64,000 bases of DNA from Bacteroidota bacterium (GCA_023423715.1 JAFAFC010000032.1:59321-123320); one strand, 5' to 3'; shown: positions 16,705 through 25,358, counted from the first letter of the stretch. The notes: generated by a model not told the origin, from the letters alone. Numbers and translations are program-made.

Positions 16705-17727
16705 ATGACCTCTAAAGTCAGCTCAGGAAAAACCAGATTTCGATTTCAACGCAATGTCGCCATTGTAGGAATCCTTCTTTTTATTGGAAAACTGGTTGCT
16801 TGGCGATTGACGAAATCCGATGCCGTGTTTTCCGATGCGATGGAAAGTATTGTGAATATTATTGCAGCGTTTATGGGTTTATACTCGTTGTATTTGGCAG
16901 CAAAACCAAAAGACGAAGATCACCCATACGGTCATGGAAAAGTGGAATTTGTCACATCCGGAATTGAAGGTGCGTTAATTATTTTCGCAGGAATTGTTAT
17001 CATTGTTCAAGCAGTCAATTCATTCATCAGCAAAAACATTCCACAACAATTGGACTGGGGAATTTTGATTGTTGCCGTAACGGCCGTCATTAACTATTTA
17101 ATGGGTTATTTGTCCTATCAAAAAGGGGTTAAAGAAAATTCATTAGTTCTTCAAAGTTCTGGAAAACATCTTCAAAGCGATACGATAACAACCGCCGGAG
17201 TGGTTTTAAGTTTAATTATCGTTCGTTTCACCAAATTGTATTGGCTTGACGCAGTTGTTGCAACGATTTTTGGAATTTATATCATTTGGATAGGTTATAA
17301 AATTATCAGAAAATCCCTGGCTGGAATTATGGATGAAGCCGATCCCGGAATGCTCGAACGATTGGCTGATTTTCTTAATAAAAGCCGTAAAAAAGAGTGG
17401 ATTGACGTTCACAATATGAAAATCCAACAGTTCGGAAGTCGGCTTCATATCGATGCACATTTAACACTTCCCTATTATTTTGAACTTCGAACGGCACACA
17501 ATGAAATGGAAGAAGTCATTAAATCCATCGTTAAAAAAACGGATCGGAAAATTGAATTTAATTTCCACATGGACGATTGTAAACCGCATTCTTGTGCGAT
17601 TTGTCAAATGGTTGAATGCCCTGTTCGCTCTCAAAATTTTGTCGGAAAAGTGAATTGGAATACCGAAAATATCACGCAATTAAATAAACACACCGCTGAA
17701 AATTTAGATTCAACAAATCAAAACTAA
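16705..17727 (+). CDS. Cation diffusion facilitator family transporter with Cys-rich C-terminus
   Basis: 340 residues from ATG 16705. Six hydrophobic helices are followed by a cytoplasmic domain. Metal-site residues are in 'FSDAMESIVNI' (D44) and a second site later in helix 5 ('HLQSDTITTAGVV'). The CDF hallmark 'HPYGHGKVE' is at 73-81. The C-terminal metallochaperone-like domain has 'HIDAHLTLP'. After it comes a tail with 'DDCKPHSCAICQMVECP', four cysteines and a histidine, which may sense or chelate metal. It exports Zn(II), Fe(II), Mn(II) or similar by proton antiport. The stop codon overlaps that of the convergent xrtF-associated gene by 2 nt. Confidence 0.92.
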   Translation: MTSKVSSGKTRFRFQRNVAIVGILLFIGKLVAWRLTKSDAVFSDAMESIVNIIAAFMGLYSLYLAAKPKDEDHPYGHGKVEFVTSGIEGALIIFAGIVIIVQAVNSFISKNIPQQLDWGILIVAVTAVINYLMGYLSYQKGVKENSLVLQSSGKHLQSDTITTAGVVLSLIIVRFTKLYWLDAVVATIFGIYIIWIGYKIIRKSLAGIMDEADPGMLERLADFLNKSRKKEWIDVHNMKIQQFGSRLHIDAHLTLPYYFELRTAHNEMEEVIKSIVKKTDRKIEFNFHMDDCKPHSCAICQMVECPVRSQNFVGKVNWNTENITQLNKHTAENLDSTNQN

Positions 17728-18158
17728 GCTTTCTTTTCAATGCTTTGGCGATAATAAAACATTGGAATAATCAGCAATACAATCAATGGCTGAATTACGA
17801 ATCTTCGCATATAAAACGAAAATAAATACCCGATTTCAAACTTGGTTGAAACGGCGTACAAATACAACGGAAATGTAATGGCGAAAACAATGAGCATCAA
17901 CACAATTCCTTGGACTGTCCAATCTTTTCGTTTGAAAAAGCCATAAATAATTAAAGCGGCAAAAATCAAATTCAATACAAAACGGAAGAGATGACTAAAA
18001 ACTAATTTCGTCCATTCAAAATTGGGGAAAATCGCGTTCTTATTTGCAGTATGAAAGTAGTCTAAAAAGGGATCATAAAACAATTGGTTTTCGACCATGC
18101 GAACCCCAATCAATCCTAAAATTCCGATGATAACAAGAATCCAGTTGCTATTTTTCAT
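17724..18158 (-). CDS. Exosortase F system-associated membrane protein
   Basis: 144 residues with four hydrophobic segments (about 5-22, 50-73, 82-105 and 118-135). It opens MKNSNWILVIIGILGLIGVRMVENQLFYDPFLDYFH, the conserved start of the protein that always follows xrtF in Flavobacteriia. Its start lies inside the end of xrtF (11-nt overlap), so translation is coupled. The likely role is to assist the exosortase in processing and anchoring sorted exoproteins; the mechanism is unknown. It shares overlapping stops with the cation transporter gene. Confidence 0.85.
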   Translation of the reverse strand: MKNSNWILVIIGILGLIGVRMVENQLFYDPFLDYFHTANKNAIFPNFEWTKLVFSHLFRFVLNLIFAALIIYGFFKRKDWTVQGIVLMLIVFAITFPLYLYAVSTKFEIGYLFSFYMRRFVIQPLIVLLIIPMFYYRQSIEKKA

Positions 18159-18675
18159 CTTTCAATGCAAAAAATTTAATCCAAACAATCCACAGAACGA
18201 CCACAGTCCCATAAATAATGGCTGGGAAGAAATAATCATGGGTAATTTTGGAATAATCGGGCATTTCTAAATAGATAATATTAAGTCCCGCAATTCTTAA
18301 AACATTCATGATATGCAAAACAACCAAGCCTACTAACGCAAAAACAAACGTTTTCGCTCCTTTGTAAAACGCGAAAATAAAAGCTAAAAACAAGATCATT
18401 ACGGAAACCGCATTACAGCCTTCTACCATTCGTGTTGGCCATTGCCCATTAACGTAGAAATAGGATGTTTCTCGCTCTGGTACGTGCACCATTTTCGTAT
18501 GATATCCTAAAAGATTCTGTATCGCTGCCGCTTGATCTCCAACCCAACGCGAAATCGGATCCAAGCCTTGACCTGCATACTGATTCAAATAGAGTTGATA
18601 CAACACCACCGGAATCAAATAAATCAATAAAAACCGACCTAAAATCAGCAATACAGGCTTGAAATCTTTAAACAT
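18148..18675 (-). CDS. xrtF: Exosortase family protein XrtF
   Basis: 175 residues with several hydrophobic helices. The exosortase/archaeosortase catalytic residues are all present: Cys87 in EGCNAVSVM, Arg127 in NVLRIAGLNI and His146 in KITHDYFFP. Exosortases are integral membrane cysteine transpeptidase-like enzymes that recognise a C-terminal PEP-CTERM-like signal. XrtF is the short flavobacterial type; its substrate proteins are not obvious here. The -7 box ends 4 nt before the ATG, predicting a leaderless mRNA. It is divergent from the kinase operon at 18747. Confidence 0.92.
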   Translation of the reverse strand: MFKDFKPVLLILGRFLLIYLIPVVLYQLYLNQYAGQGLDPISRWVGDQAAAIQNLLGYHTKMVHVPERETSYFYVNGQWPTRMVEGCNAVSVMILFLAFIFAFYKGAKTFVFALVGLVVLHIMNVLRIAGLNIIYLEMPDYSKITHDYFFPAIIYGTVVVLWIVWIKFFALKDEK

Positions 18676-18679
18676 GATG

Positions 18680-18687
18680 CAAATATA
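18680..18687 (-). promoter_or_regulatory. -7 box placed for leaderless xrtF mRNA
   Basis: On the minus strand TATATTTG ends 4 nt before the xrtF ATG at 18675. It shares the 71-nt divergent region with the promoter at 18708. Confidence 0.5.
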
Positions 18688-18707
18688 TAAATAAGGCTGA
18701 TATTTAG

Positions 18708-18715
18708 TACTTTTG
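18708..18715 (+). promoter_or_regulatory. -7 box of the kinase-RapZ-nucleotidyltransferase operon
   Basis: TACTTTTG, 31 nt before ATG 18747. No TTG at ideal spacing. Confidence 0.45.
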
Positions 18716-18746
18716 TAGAACGAATTGAAAAAACAAAACTAGGCGA

Positions 18747-19763
18747 ATGTCTTTATCCGAAATCAAAAATACTCTTGAAAACAAGCTTCAAAAAGAAGTT
18801 CTTTCCATAGAACAACTTCCTCAGAGCGGCTCTTCACGAAAAAATTATATTGTGACAACTTCGGAGGCTAAATACGTTCTTACGGAAAATGATAACCTTC
18901 TAGAAAACGATTCGTTTTACTATTTTTCAGCAGTTTTTTCCAATCTAAAGCTGAATACACCTGAAATTATTTGGATTTCTGAAGATCGAAAAACCTATTT
19001 GCAATCGTATCTTGGTGGTCAAACATTTTCTGAAATTATCGCTAATGAAGGAGATTCGGAACGTGTAAAATCTTTGGTTAAGCAAACGCTTGAAAAACTT
19101 TATGAACTTCAGGTGAAAACCCAAGGAAAAGTTGATTACAAAAAGACTTTTGAATACGAATCCTACAACGAAATCCCGGTCCTTCATGATTTGTTTTATT
19201 TCAAATTCATGTTTGCGGATGTTTTAGAAGTGTATTACCATAAAACAAGGTTGGTTAAAGAATTTCAAAAATTGGTTTCAGAAATTGAGCAATTAAAACC
19301 AAAAGGCTTAATGATTCGTGATTTCCAAGCGCGAAACATCATGGTTGACGAAAATGATACGGTCTTTTTTATCGATTACCAAAGCGCAATGCAAGGTCCT
19401 TTGATGTACGACGTGACTTCATTTTTGTTTCAAGCAAAAGCCAATTTTTCAGATGACTTTAGAAGTGAAATGCTTTCTCATTATTACCAGTTATGGGGAA
19501 ATTCCGATGCGCAAATTCAACTACAAAAGCAACTTATACCAATGAAGTTGATGCGTTTTCTTCAAGTTTTGGGCGTTTATGGATTCCGAGGTTTGGTGCA
19601 GCAGAAAAGTCATTTCATCAAATCCATTCCGCAAGGCATTGAAAATTTATATCAATTATCCGAATCTTGGGAAGAAATGGGACAATATCCCGAATTAAAA
19701 TCAGTTATTAATCAATTGTATCAACCTGAAATCAAAGCGAAACTGCAGGCTATGATACCTTAA
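18747..19763 (+). CDS. APH-family sugar kinase, AmgK-like
   Basis: 338 residues with the aminoglycoside-phosphotransferase/protein-kinase fold. An N-terminal lobe beta-turn 'GSSRKNY' stands for the nucleotide loop. The catalytic loop is RDFQARNIMV (191-200) in place of the usual HGDxxxxN, and 'FFIDYQSA' at 207-214 holds the DFG-like metal aspartate D210. In Pseudomonas the related AmgK phosphorylates the anomeric OH of MurNAc and GlcNAc and works with nucleotidyltransferase MurU. Here a MurU-like gene is two genes downstream, which supports an AmgK-like role, but substrate is inferred from context only. RapZ-domain gene begins 15 nt after the stop. Confidence 0.75.
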   Translation: MSLSEIKNTLENKLQKEVLSIEQLPQSGSSRKNYIVTTSEAKYVLTENDNLLENDSFYYFSAVFSNLKLNTPEIIWISEDRKTYLQSYLGGQTFSEIIANEGDSERVKSLVKQTLEKLYELQVKTQGKVDYKKTFEYESYNEIPVLHDLFYFKFMFADVLEVYYHKTRLVKEFQKLVSEIEQLKPKGLMIRDFQARNIMVDENDTVFFIDYQSAMQGPLMYDVTSFLFQAKANFSDDFRSEMLSHYYQLWGNSDAQIQLQKQLIPMKLMRFLQVLGVYGFRGLVQQKSHFIKSIPQGIENLYQLSESWEEMGQYPELKSVINQLYQPEIKAKLQAMIP

Positions 19764-19778
19764 AAATAAAAAGTACGA

Positions 19779-20198
19779 ATGAATCATCCATTACATATCG
19801 AAATTCACAGTTTTTCTTATAAAAAAGGCGGAATTCCTAAAGACGATTCGGGCAACGGCGGTGGCTATTGTTTTGATTGCCGCGGAATTTTGAACCCCGG
19901 AAGAATTGATGAATACAAGCCTCAAACGGGAAAAGATGTTCCCGTACAAGAGTTTTTGGAAACCCAAACGTTGATGCCGCAATTTATTGAAGGTATCAAA
20001 AGTGTTGTTTCCATCACGATTGAGAACTATTTGGAACGCGGTTTCGAGCATCTTCAAATCAATTTTGGATGTACAGGCGGGCAACACCGTTCCGTTTATA
20101 GCGCTGAAAAAATAGCAGAATTTATTCGTGAAAAATATCCACAAGCTTTGGTTACTGTGAATCACGACGAGCAACCTCAGCTAAACCCTTCCAAATAA
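19779..20198 (+). CDS. Stand-alone RapZ C-terminal-domain protein
   Basis: 139 residues covering only the C-terminal half of RapZ. The landmarks are 'HSFSYKKGGIP' (10-20), 'DCRGILNPGR' (33-42) and 'NFGCTGGQHRSVYSAE' (95-110). The N-terminal P-loop kinase half of classical RapZ (284 residues in E. coli) is absent and is not encoded nearby. In enterobacteria this half binds GlcN6P and small RNA GlmZ to control glmS. Those RNAs are not known in Bacteroidota, so a sugar-phosphate sensing or RNA-binding role here is inference. It lies between a sugar kinase and a sugar nucleotidyltransferase (15- and 6-nt gaps), pointing to amino-sugar metabolism. Confidence 0.85.
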   Translation: MNHPLHIEIHSFSYKKGGIPKDDSGNGGGYCFDCRGILNPGRIDEYKPQTGKDVPVQEFLETQTLMPQFIEGIKSVVSITIENYLERGFEHLQINFGCTGGQHRSVYSAEKIAEFIREKYPQALVTVNHDEQPQLNPSK

Positions 20199-20204
20199 AC
20201 GAAA

Positions 20205-20918
20205 ATGAAAGCATTGATTTTCGCTGCTGGAAAAGGCACACGTTTGCGACCGTTCACAGATCATCACCCAAAAGCTTTAGCTAAAGTAAACAATGTTCCT
20301 CTTTTGGAGCGTAACATTCGCTATTTGCAGGAAGCTGGGATTCATGATTTCGTGATTAACGTCCATCATTTTGGTGATCAAATCGTTGATTTTCTAAAGT
20401 CAAAAGATAATTTTGGAGCCAATATTAGCATTTCCGATGAAAGTGAAGAACTTTTAGAAACAGGCGGTGGCTTGGTTTTTGCCAAAAAATACTTGGATGA
20501 TGCTGAAAATTTCTTGATTATGAATGCCGATATTTTAACGGATTTAAACATCAAAGAATTTGTTCAATCTCATTTGGAAAATCAAAATTTTGTTACTTTG
20601 GCGGTTTCGGATCGTAATAGCTCTCGAAAACTGCTTTTCAACGAAGAAATGACGCTTCGCGGTTGGCTGAATGTACAAACGGGCGAGCAACGATTAGCCG
20701 AATTTAATAAAGGGTTTAAAGCATTAGCTTTCAGTGGAATTCATTGCGTAAACGTTCATCTTTTTGAAAAAATAAAACGCAAAGGGAAATTCTCTATTAT
20801 GGAAGAATATCTCGATTTAATGCAAACAGAACATATCCAAGGGTTTAAGCACGAAGCTCGAATTGTCGATGTTGGAAGACCCGAATCGGTTTTAGAAGCC
20901 GAAGAATATTTTAAATAA
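20205..20918 (+). CDS. Sugar-1-phosphate nucleotidyltransferase, MurU-like
   Basis: 237 residues, the compact length typical of MurU rather than of GlmU or RmlA. The nucleotide-binding motif AAGKGTRLRPFT is at 7-18, followed by 'HPKALAKVNNVPLLE' (substrate Lys) and 'FLIMNADIL' with the metal-binding Asp near residue 107. MurU makes UDP-MurNAc from MurNAc-1-phosphate in the recycling shortcut that bypasses GlmU/MurA. Other sugar-1-phosphates cannot be excluded. The gene follows RapZ-C by 6 nt and precedes the LOG-family gene by 7 nt. Confidence 0.8.
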   Translation: MKALIFAAGKGTRLRPFTDHHPKALAKVNNVPLLERNIRYLQEAGIHDFVINVHHFGDQIVDFLKSKDNFGANISISDESEELLETGGGLVFAKKYLDDAENFLIMNADILTDLNIKEFVQSHLENQNFVTLAVSDRNSSRKLLFNEEMTLRGWLNVQTGEQRLAEFNKGFKALAFSGIHCVNVHLFEKIKRKGKFSIMEEYLDLMQTEHIQGFKHEARIVDVGRPESVLEAEEYFK

Positions 20919-20925
20919 TCAATGC

Positions 20926-21684
20926 ATGGCAAAAATTAAAAGAGGAAAAGGCCTGACTCGTGAGGTCGCAGGAAACGAATTTGAAATTGATCAAAAAATA
21001 CAAAGTTCATTCAAAGAAAAAACATGGGACGAAACCATAACCAAGGATTCTTGGATGGTTTTCAAAATCATGGCAGAATTTGTTGATGGTTACGAAAAAA
21101 TGGCTAAAATAGGACCTTGCGTTTCTATTTTTGGATCAGCTCGACTAAGAGAAGACAGCAAATATTACCAGATGGCCGTGGAAATTGCGGAGAAAATTAC
21201 CGCTATTGGATTTGGAATTATCACCGGTGGTGGTCCGGGTATTATGGAAGCTGGAAACCGCGGAGCTCACAATAAAGGTGGAAAATCTATCGGTTTGAAC
21301 ATTGAGCTTCCCCATGAGCAGCATTTTAATCCCTATATTGATAAAAATTACTCGATCGACTTCAATTATTTCTTTGTTCGAAAGGTGATGTTTATTAAAT
21401 ATTCACAAGGTTTTGTTGTTATGCCTGGTGGATTTGGAACATTAGACGAACTTTCTGAAGCCTTAACGTTGATTCAAACGGGTAAAATTGCTCGTTTCCC
21501 AATCGTTTTAGTAGGATCAGAATTTTGGGGAGGCTTACTGGATTGGTTTAAAAATACCCTGCTTAAAAACGGGATGATTGCTGAGGAGGATCTAGAGCTC
21601 TATCGCGTTGTAGATACGGCCGATGAAGCAGTTGCACATATCAAAGCATTCTACGATAAGTATACCGTTAACGTTAATTTCTAA
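20926..21684 (+). CDS. LOG-family (TIGR00730) nucleotide 5'-monophosphate phosphoribohydrolase-like protein
   Basis: 252 residues. The Rossmann-like fold motifs are 'VSIFGSAR', 'GGGPGIMEAGNRGA' and the family signature 'PGGFGTLDELSEAL'. LOG proteins hydrolyse cytokinin riboside 5'-monophosphates or AMP, releasing the base and ribose-5-phosphate. A basic N-terminal extension of about 50 residues precedes the core. It is 7 nt downstream of the nucleotidyltransferase, so likely in the operon; no direct functional link to amino-sugars is known to me. Confidence 0.85.
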   Translation: MAKIKRGKGLTREVAGNEFEIDQKIQSSFKEKTWDETITKDSWMVFKIMAEFVDGYEKMAKIGPCVSIFGSARLREDSKYYQMAVEIAEKITAIGFGIITGGGPGIMEAGNRGAHNKGGKSIGLNIELPHEQHFNPYIDKNYSIDFNYFFVRKVMFIKYSQGFVVMPGGFGTLDELSEALTLIQTGKIARFPIVLVGSEFWGGLLDWFKNTLLKNGMIAEEDLELYRVVDTADEAVAHIKAFYDKYTVNVNF

Positions 21685-21740
21685 TTGGCATATTATTTGT
21701 GCCATTTTATAACCATCTTATGATGTTAAAATTAAAAGCA

Positions 21741-22211
21741 ATGAAAAAAATTTTATATTTCTCTGGTGTTTTAGCAATATTTGCATTGATGAGTTTCATG
21801 ATTGCAGATTTCTATTCGTCCATGACTAAAGTGGATTTTGTTGAAGGGAACAAAACCTTGAAGTTCACCACAAAAATGAATACAGAACACGTTGCTGCAG
21901 CGATTAAAATCAACCCCAATACAGCTGGTTTTGAAGCGGAAGTAAAGAAATACGTTAATCGTAATTTTGGCGTTACCGTAAATGGAGCTCCGAAAACATT
22001 GACTTTTACAGGAAGCCAAGTAAATGGTGAATCAGTTTGGGTCTATTTTGAAGCAGCTGGCGTAAGTGACATTAGCTCTTTAAAAATCAAAAACTCCATC
22101 CTTTTAGATGCCTATCCAAAACAGTTTAATGTGGTTAATGTTGCCTATAAAGGAAACCAAAAAACAATGAATTTCCAGAGAGGAAAAGATACAAACGAAG
22201 TTAGTTTTTAA
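21741..22211 (+). CDS. DUF6702-type exported protein
   Basis: 156 residues from ATG 21741 (signal-like MKKILYFSGVLAIFALMSFMIADF). Two further in-frame ATGs lie just upstream (21720 and 21723), but 21741 starts the natural signal peptide. Mature domain carries 'SSMTKVDFVEGNKTLKFTTKMNTEHV', the opening of the DUF6702 family. It is beta-rich with 'VWVYFEA' and 'NVVNVAYKGNQKTMNF'. Function unknown; homologues often lie near M1-family metallopeptidases, and one (23514-25358) is indeed close by here but in the opposite direction. A terminator follows. Confidence 0.65.
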   Translation: MKKILYFSGVLAIFALMSFMIADFYSSMTKVDFVEGNKTLKFTTKMNTEHVAAAIKINPNTAGFEAEVKKYVNRNFGVTVNGAPKTLTFTGSQVNGESVWVYFEAAGVSDISSLKIKNSILLDAYPKQFNVVNVAYKGNQKTMNFQRGKDTNEVSF

Positions 22212-22235
22212 ATAAAAACGACATTCAAATACAAA

Positions 22236-22266
22236 GAAAGCGCTCCAAACTTGGGGTGCTTTTTTT
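22236..22266 (+). terminator. Rho-independent terminator
   Basis: A 9-bp stem (AGCGCTCCA at 22239-22247 with TGGGGTGCT at 22252-22260, two G-T pairs) and a T7 tract. Ends the DUF6702 transcript. Confidence 0.8.
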
Positions 22267-22309
22267 ATTGAATCATTTTTCTCATTTTTGAAGTTTCAAA
22301 AATCAATCT

Positions 22310-22741
22310 ATGTTCGACGATACCTATTTTATGAAACTCGCTTTGCAAGAAGCTCATGAAGCTTTAGAAAAAGATGAAGTTCCCATAGGTTGCGTTGTTG
22401 TATTCAATGACCGAATTATTTCGAGATCGCACAATCTTACCGAAACATTAAATGACGTTACTGCACATGCCGAAATGCAAGCGATAACCTCATCTGCTAA
22501 CTTTCTTGGTGGAAAATACCTCATCAATGCGACGATGTATGTTACCATGGAACCTTGCGTGATGTGTGCTGGAGCTTTGTTTTGGTCGCAAATTTCGAAA
22601 ATTGTCATTGGAGCTCGTGATGAGCAAAGAGGATTTATCAATAAAGGAATTCGGCTGCATCCTAAAACTGAAATCGTTACCGATATTCTAGCAGAAGAAT
22701 GCAGCCAAATTGTTAAAGATTTTTTTAAATCGAAACGATAA
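22310..22741 (+). CDS. tadA: tRNA-adenosine deaminase TadA
   Basis: 143 residues. The deaminase zinc motifs are HAE at 53-55 (catalytic Glu) and PCVMC at 82-86. 'VPIGCVVV' and 'EALEKDEVP' are typical of TadA. It converts A34 to inosine in the tRNA-Arg(ACG) anticodon. Ends 1 nt before the stop of convergent coaX. Confidence 0.95.
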   Translation: MFDDTYFMKLALQEAHEALEKDEVPIGCVVVFNDRIISRSHNLTETLNDVTAHAEMQAITSSANFLGGKYLINATMYVTMEPCVMCAGALFWSQISKIVIGARDEQRGFINKGIRLHPKTEIVTDILAEECSQIVKDFFKSKR

Positions 22742-22742
22742 A

Positions 22743-23501
22743 CTAAAGATCTCGTCCTAAATAATACAAGCCTTTTAAGGTGTGAAGTCTATCACCTACA
22801 TGGATTTTATCGGTAAGCGGTTTGTAAACGTGCGAAACGCCTCCTGTTGCAACCACAAAACAATCCTCTTGAACTTCGTTGTTAATTCGATCAATAAAAC
22901 CTTCTACCATTCCTAAATAGCCATAAACCATCCCGCTTTGCATGCAAGAAATGGTATCCAAACCAAGAACGGATTTGGGTTTTACCAATTCAATTTCGGG
23001 AAGTTGAGCCGTATCATGAATTAAACTATTCAAAGACGTTATAATTCCTGGTGCGATAATAACGCCTAATGTCTCACCCGTTTTACTCAAACAGCTTGCT
23101 GTCAATGCGGTTCCGAAATCCAAAACAATCTTCGTCCGATCCGGATACAGAAAATGAGCCGCCACCAAATTGGCGTAAATATCCGTGCCCATTTGTTTGG
23201 ATTTGGGTTCAACAGGAGACTTTGTTGTGCGATCAACAATTACGGGATCTACTTTATGAATACGCTTTATAGCGCTTTTCACCACGTTTGTTAATTGCGG
23301 AACTACCGAACCGATGATAACTTTTTCAATAGAATCAACATCGATTTTATACGTTTGATACAGCATCAAAAACTGTACATACAATTCATCTGTTGTTTTG
23401 TAAGGCTTTGTATTCAGCACCCAAGAAATATCACAGTTATCATCGTCAAACAATCCGAAACGGATGTTCGTATTTCCAATATTTATAACAATTGAATTCA
23501 T
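22743..23501 (-). CDS. coaX: Type III pantothenate kinase
   Basis: 252 residues. The N-terminal 'VINIGNTNIRFGLF' is the phosphate-1-like motif of CoaX with its catalytic Asp-equivalent region, followed by 'GSVVPQLT', 'GTDIYANLVAAH' and 'VLDFGTALTASCLSKTGETLGVIIAPGI', the ATP/pantothenate motifs of the ASKHA fold. It phosphorylates pantothenate, the first step of CoA synthesis, and is insensitive to CoA feedback. It lies 12 nt after the M1 peptidase gene, probably in the same transcript. Confidence 0.95.
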   Translation of the reverse strand: MNSIVINIGNTNIRFGLFDDDNCDISWVLNTKPYKTTDELYVQFLMLYQTYKIDVDSIEKVIIGSVVPQLTNVVKSAIKRIHKVDPVIVDRTTKSPVEPKSKQMGTDIYANLVAAHFLYPDRTKIVLDFGTALTASCLSKTGETLGVIIAPGIITSLNSLIHDTAQLPEIELVKPKSVLGLDTISCMQSGMVYGYLGMVEGFIDRINNEVQEDCFVVATGGVSHVYKPLTDKIHVGDRLHTLKGLYYLGRDL

Positions 23502-23513
23502 ACGCTTCCTCGA

Positions 23514-25358
23514 TTATTTTATTTCAACCAAATTATCTTCTGGATGGATATCCGCTAATCTTTTAGAAAAATCAATTCCTAAAGCACTGATTTGACTTTT
23601 TGAATATGGAATCGTAAACGTATATTCTTTTTGAGTCCACGGCCAGTACGAAAGTGTTTCAAAATCACCATAGATATCTTTAGATTTCCACGTATGAGTC
23701 ATATTCAAAGGGATTTGATAATTAACAACCTGCTTATCCTTCGTCAAAATTGAAAAATCAATAGGCATTGGAAGCGTTCCTTTATTTTCTAAAGTTATGG
23801 TCGTTTCATCATCACCATAAACGATATTTTTCACAGCGTAATCAATGGTGTTGGTCGTGTTAATCCAATAGTGATAGAACCATTTCAAATCCATTCCTGA
23901 AAGTTTCTGCGCGATATGCATAAAATCGGTTTCATTAGGATGTTTAAAACTCCACAAACGATAGTATTCACGCATGATTTCATTTACTTTTTGCTCACCA
24001 ACGATGTATCCAAGTTGCACTAAAAACAACTCTCCTTTCGTGTAGGAAGAAACGCTATACGCGCTCCCGTTATCGTGATGATCGGCCAACCAAACTGCCG
24101 GCTCTTCCAAACCTCCTTTTACAAATTTTACATAGCTATTAATCGCTGGAACATACGGGTTCGGGATTGGATTTTTTGGCGGAAACAAGCGATACATCAC
24201 ATAATCTTCAGCATAACTTGTAAAGCCTTCATCCATCCACGGACGCATACTTTCGTTGGTTGCAACCACCTGCTGGAACCATGAATGCGCACCTTCGTGA
24301 ACCATTAAACCGACTAAACCTTCCAAAGTTTTCGCTTCGCCCAACATCATCGTTGCCATTCCGTATTCCATACCGCCATCACCACCTTGAACAAACGAAT
24401 ACGATGGATACGGATATCTACCAAAATTTGCATTCATCAATTGGAAAAACTTCGTCACATAGGGCTTAGACTGCTCCCAGAATAAGGTTTTATCGGATTT
24501 TTGATAAACGTAATATACTTTTGGACCGTCAATAATTGAAAAAGTATCCACTGAAAAATCTTTGTCGGCTGCCCAGGCAAAATCCAACATTTTTTTCGCA
24601 TTCCACTTCCAAACTGCTTTATTTTGATCGTCGAATTTCACATTCGCATTCGAAGAATATCCTTTAACTTCCAATGGGTTTTGAAGCGTTCCTCCTGCTC
24701 CAATAACATATTCTTTGTCGATTTTTATACTTACATCAAAATCAGCAAAAGGTGCATGGAATTCTCTTCCGATATAGTCAAATGTTGCCCAACCTTCGTA
24801 ATCATATTCCGCTATTTTTGGGTACCATTGCGTCATCGTCATATCAACACCTTCACGGTTGTTACGCCCCGCTCTACGAATTTGATACGGAATATTCGCA
24901 TCCCATTCTAACGTAAATGTTGTTGAAGAATTAGGTTTAATTGGTGTATTCAAATACACTTTCATGATGGTTTCCTGAATTTCAAATTTCAGATCTTTTC
25001 CATTTTGCTTGATCCAATGGATGTTTTGAGCACCTTCTTCCCCTTTCGGAATCTGCGACAAACGAGAAATTCCGTCTTTATGCAATCGGCTATCGCCCGT
25101 TTTTCCTTGATTTTGAACACGCTGATCCATCATAGAACCTGGACGAAACGCATTCCAATACAAATGAAAATACACTTCTTTTAATTCGTCTGGAGAATTA
25201 TTGGTGTATTGTAACGTTTGCTTCCCTGTGTATGTAAAATTGGGTGCATCCACATCAATCTCCATCTTATATTTCGCATACTGCTGATAATAAGGAGCTC
25301 GCTGCGCCGAGAGCCAAGAACCTAAAATAACAAATAGAAAAAATAACTGCTTATTCAT
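23514..25358 (-). CDS. M1-family (gluzincin) metallopeptidase, secreted
   Basis: 614 residues from ATG 25358. It has a signal peptide (MNKQLFFLFVILGSWLSAQ), a beta-rich N-domain and a catalytic domain. The zinc site is HEGAH at 354-358, with the third ligand Glu in 'PWMDEGFTSYAEDYV' about 19 residues on. The preceding 'GGDGGMEYGM' replaces the GxMEN exopeptidase loop. A C-terminal domain follows ('TLPMPIDFSI', 'VNYQIPLN'). It is a zinc aminopeptidase of the M1 superfamily acting outside the inner membrane. The stop is 12 nt before coaX. Confidence 0.9.
   Translation of the reverse strand: MNKQLFFLFVILGSWLSAQRAPYYQQYAKYKMEIDVDAPNFTYTGKQTLQYTNNSPDELKEVYFHLYWNAFRPGSMMDQRVQNQGKTGDSRLHKDGISRLSQIPKGEEGAQNIHWIKQNGKDLKFEIQETIMKVYLNTPIKPNSSTTFTLEWDANIPYQIRRAGRNNREGVDMTMTQWYPKIAEYDYEGWATFDYIGREFHAPFADFDVSIKIDKEYVIGAGGTLQNPLEVKGYSSNANVKFDDQNKAVWKWNAKKMLDFAWAADKDFSVDTFSIIDGPKVYYVYQKSDKTLFWEQSKPYVTKFFQLMNANFGRYPYPSYSFVQGGDGGMEYGMATMMLGEAKTLEGLVGLMVHEGAHSWFQQVVATNESMRPWMDEGFTSYAEDYVMYRLFPPKNPIPNPYVPAINSYVKFVKGGLEEPAVWLADHHDNGSAYSVSSYTKGELFLVQLGYIVGEQKVNEIMREYYRLWSFKHPNETDFMHIAQKLSGMDLKWFYHYWINTTNTIDYAVKNIVYGDDETTITLENKGTLPMPIDFSILTKDKQVVNYQIPLNMTHTWKSKDIYGDFETLSYWPWTQKEYTFTIPYSKSQISALGIDFSKRLADIHPEDNLVEIK

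Noticed and set aside
19779..20198. Truncated or frameshifted full-length RapZ
   Set aside because: The upstream gene is an APH-fold kinase, not the RapZ P-loop half; the 139-residue frame has its own start and complete C-terminal domain.
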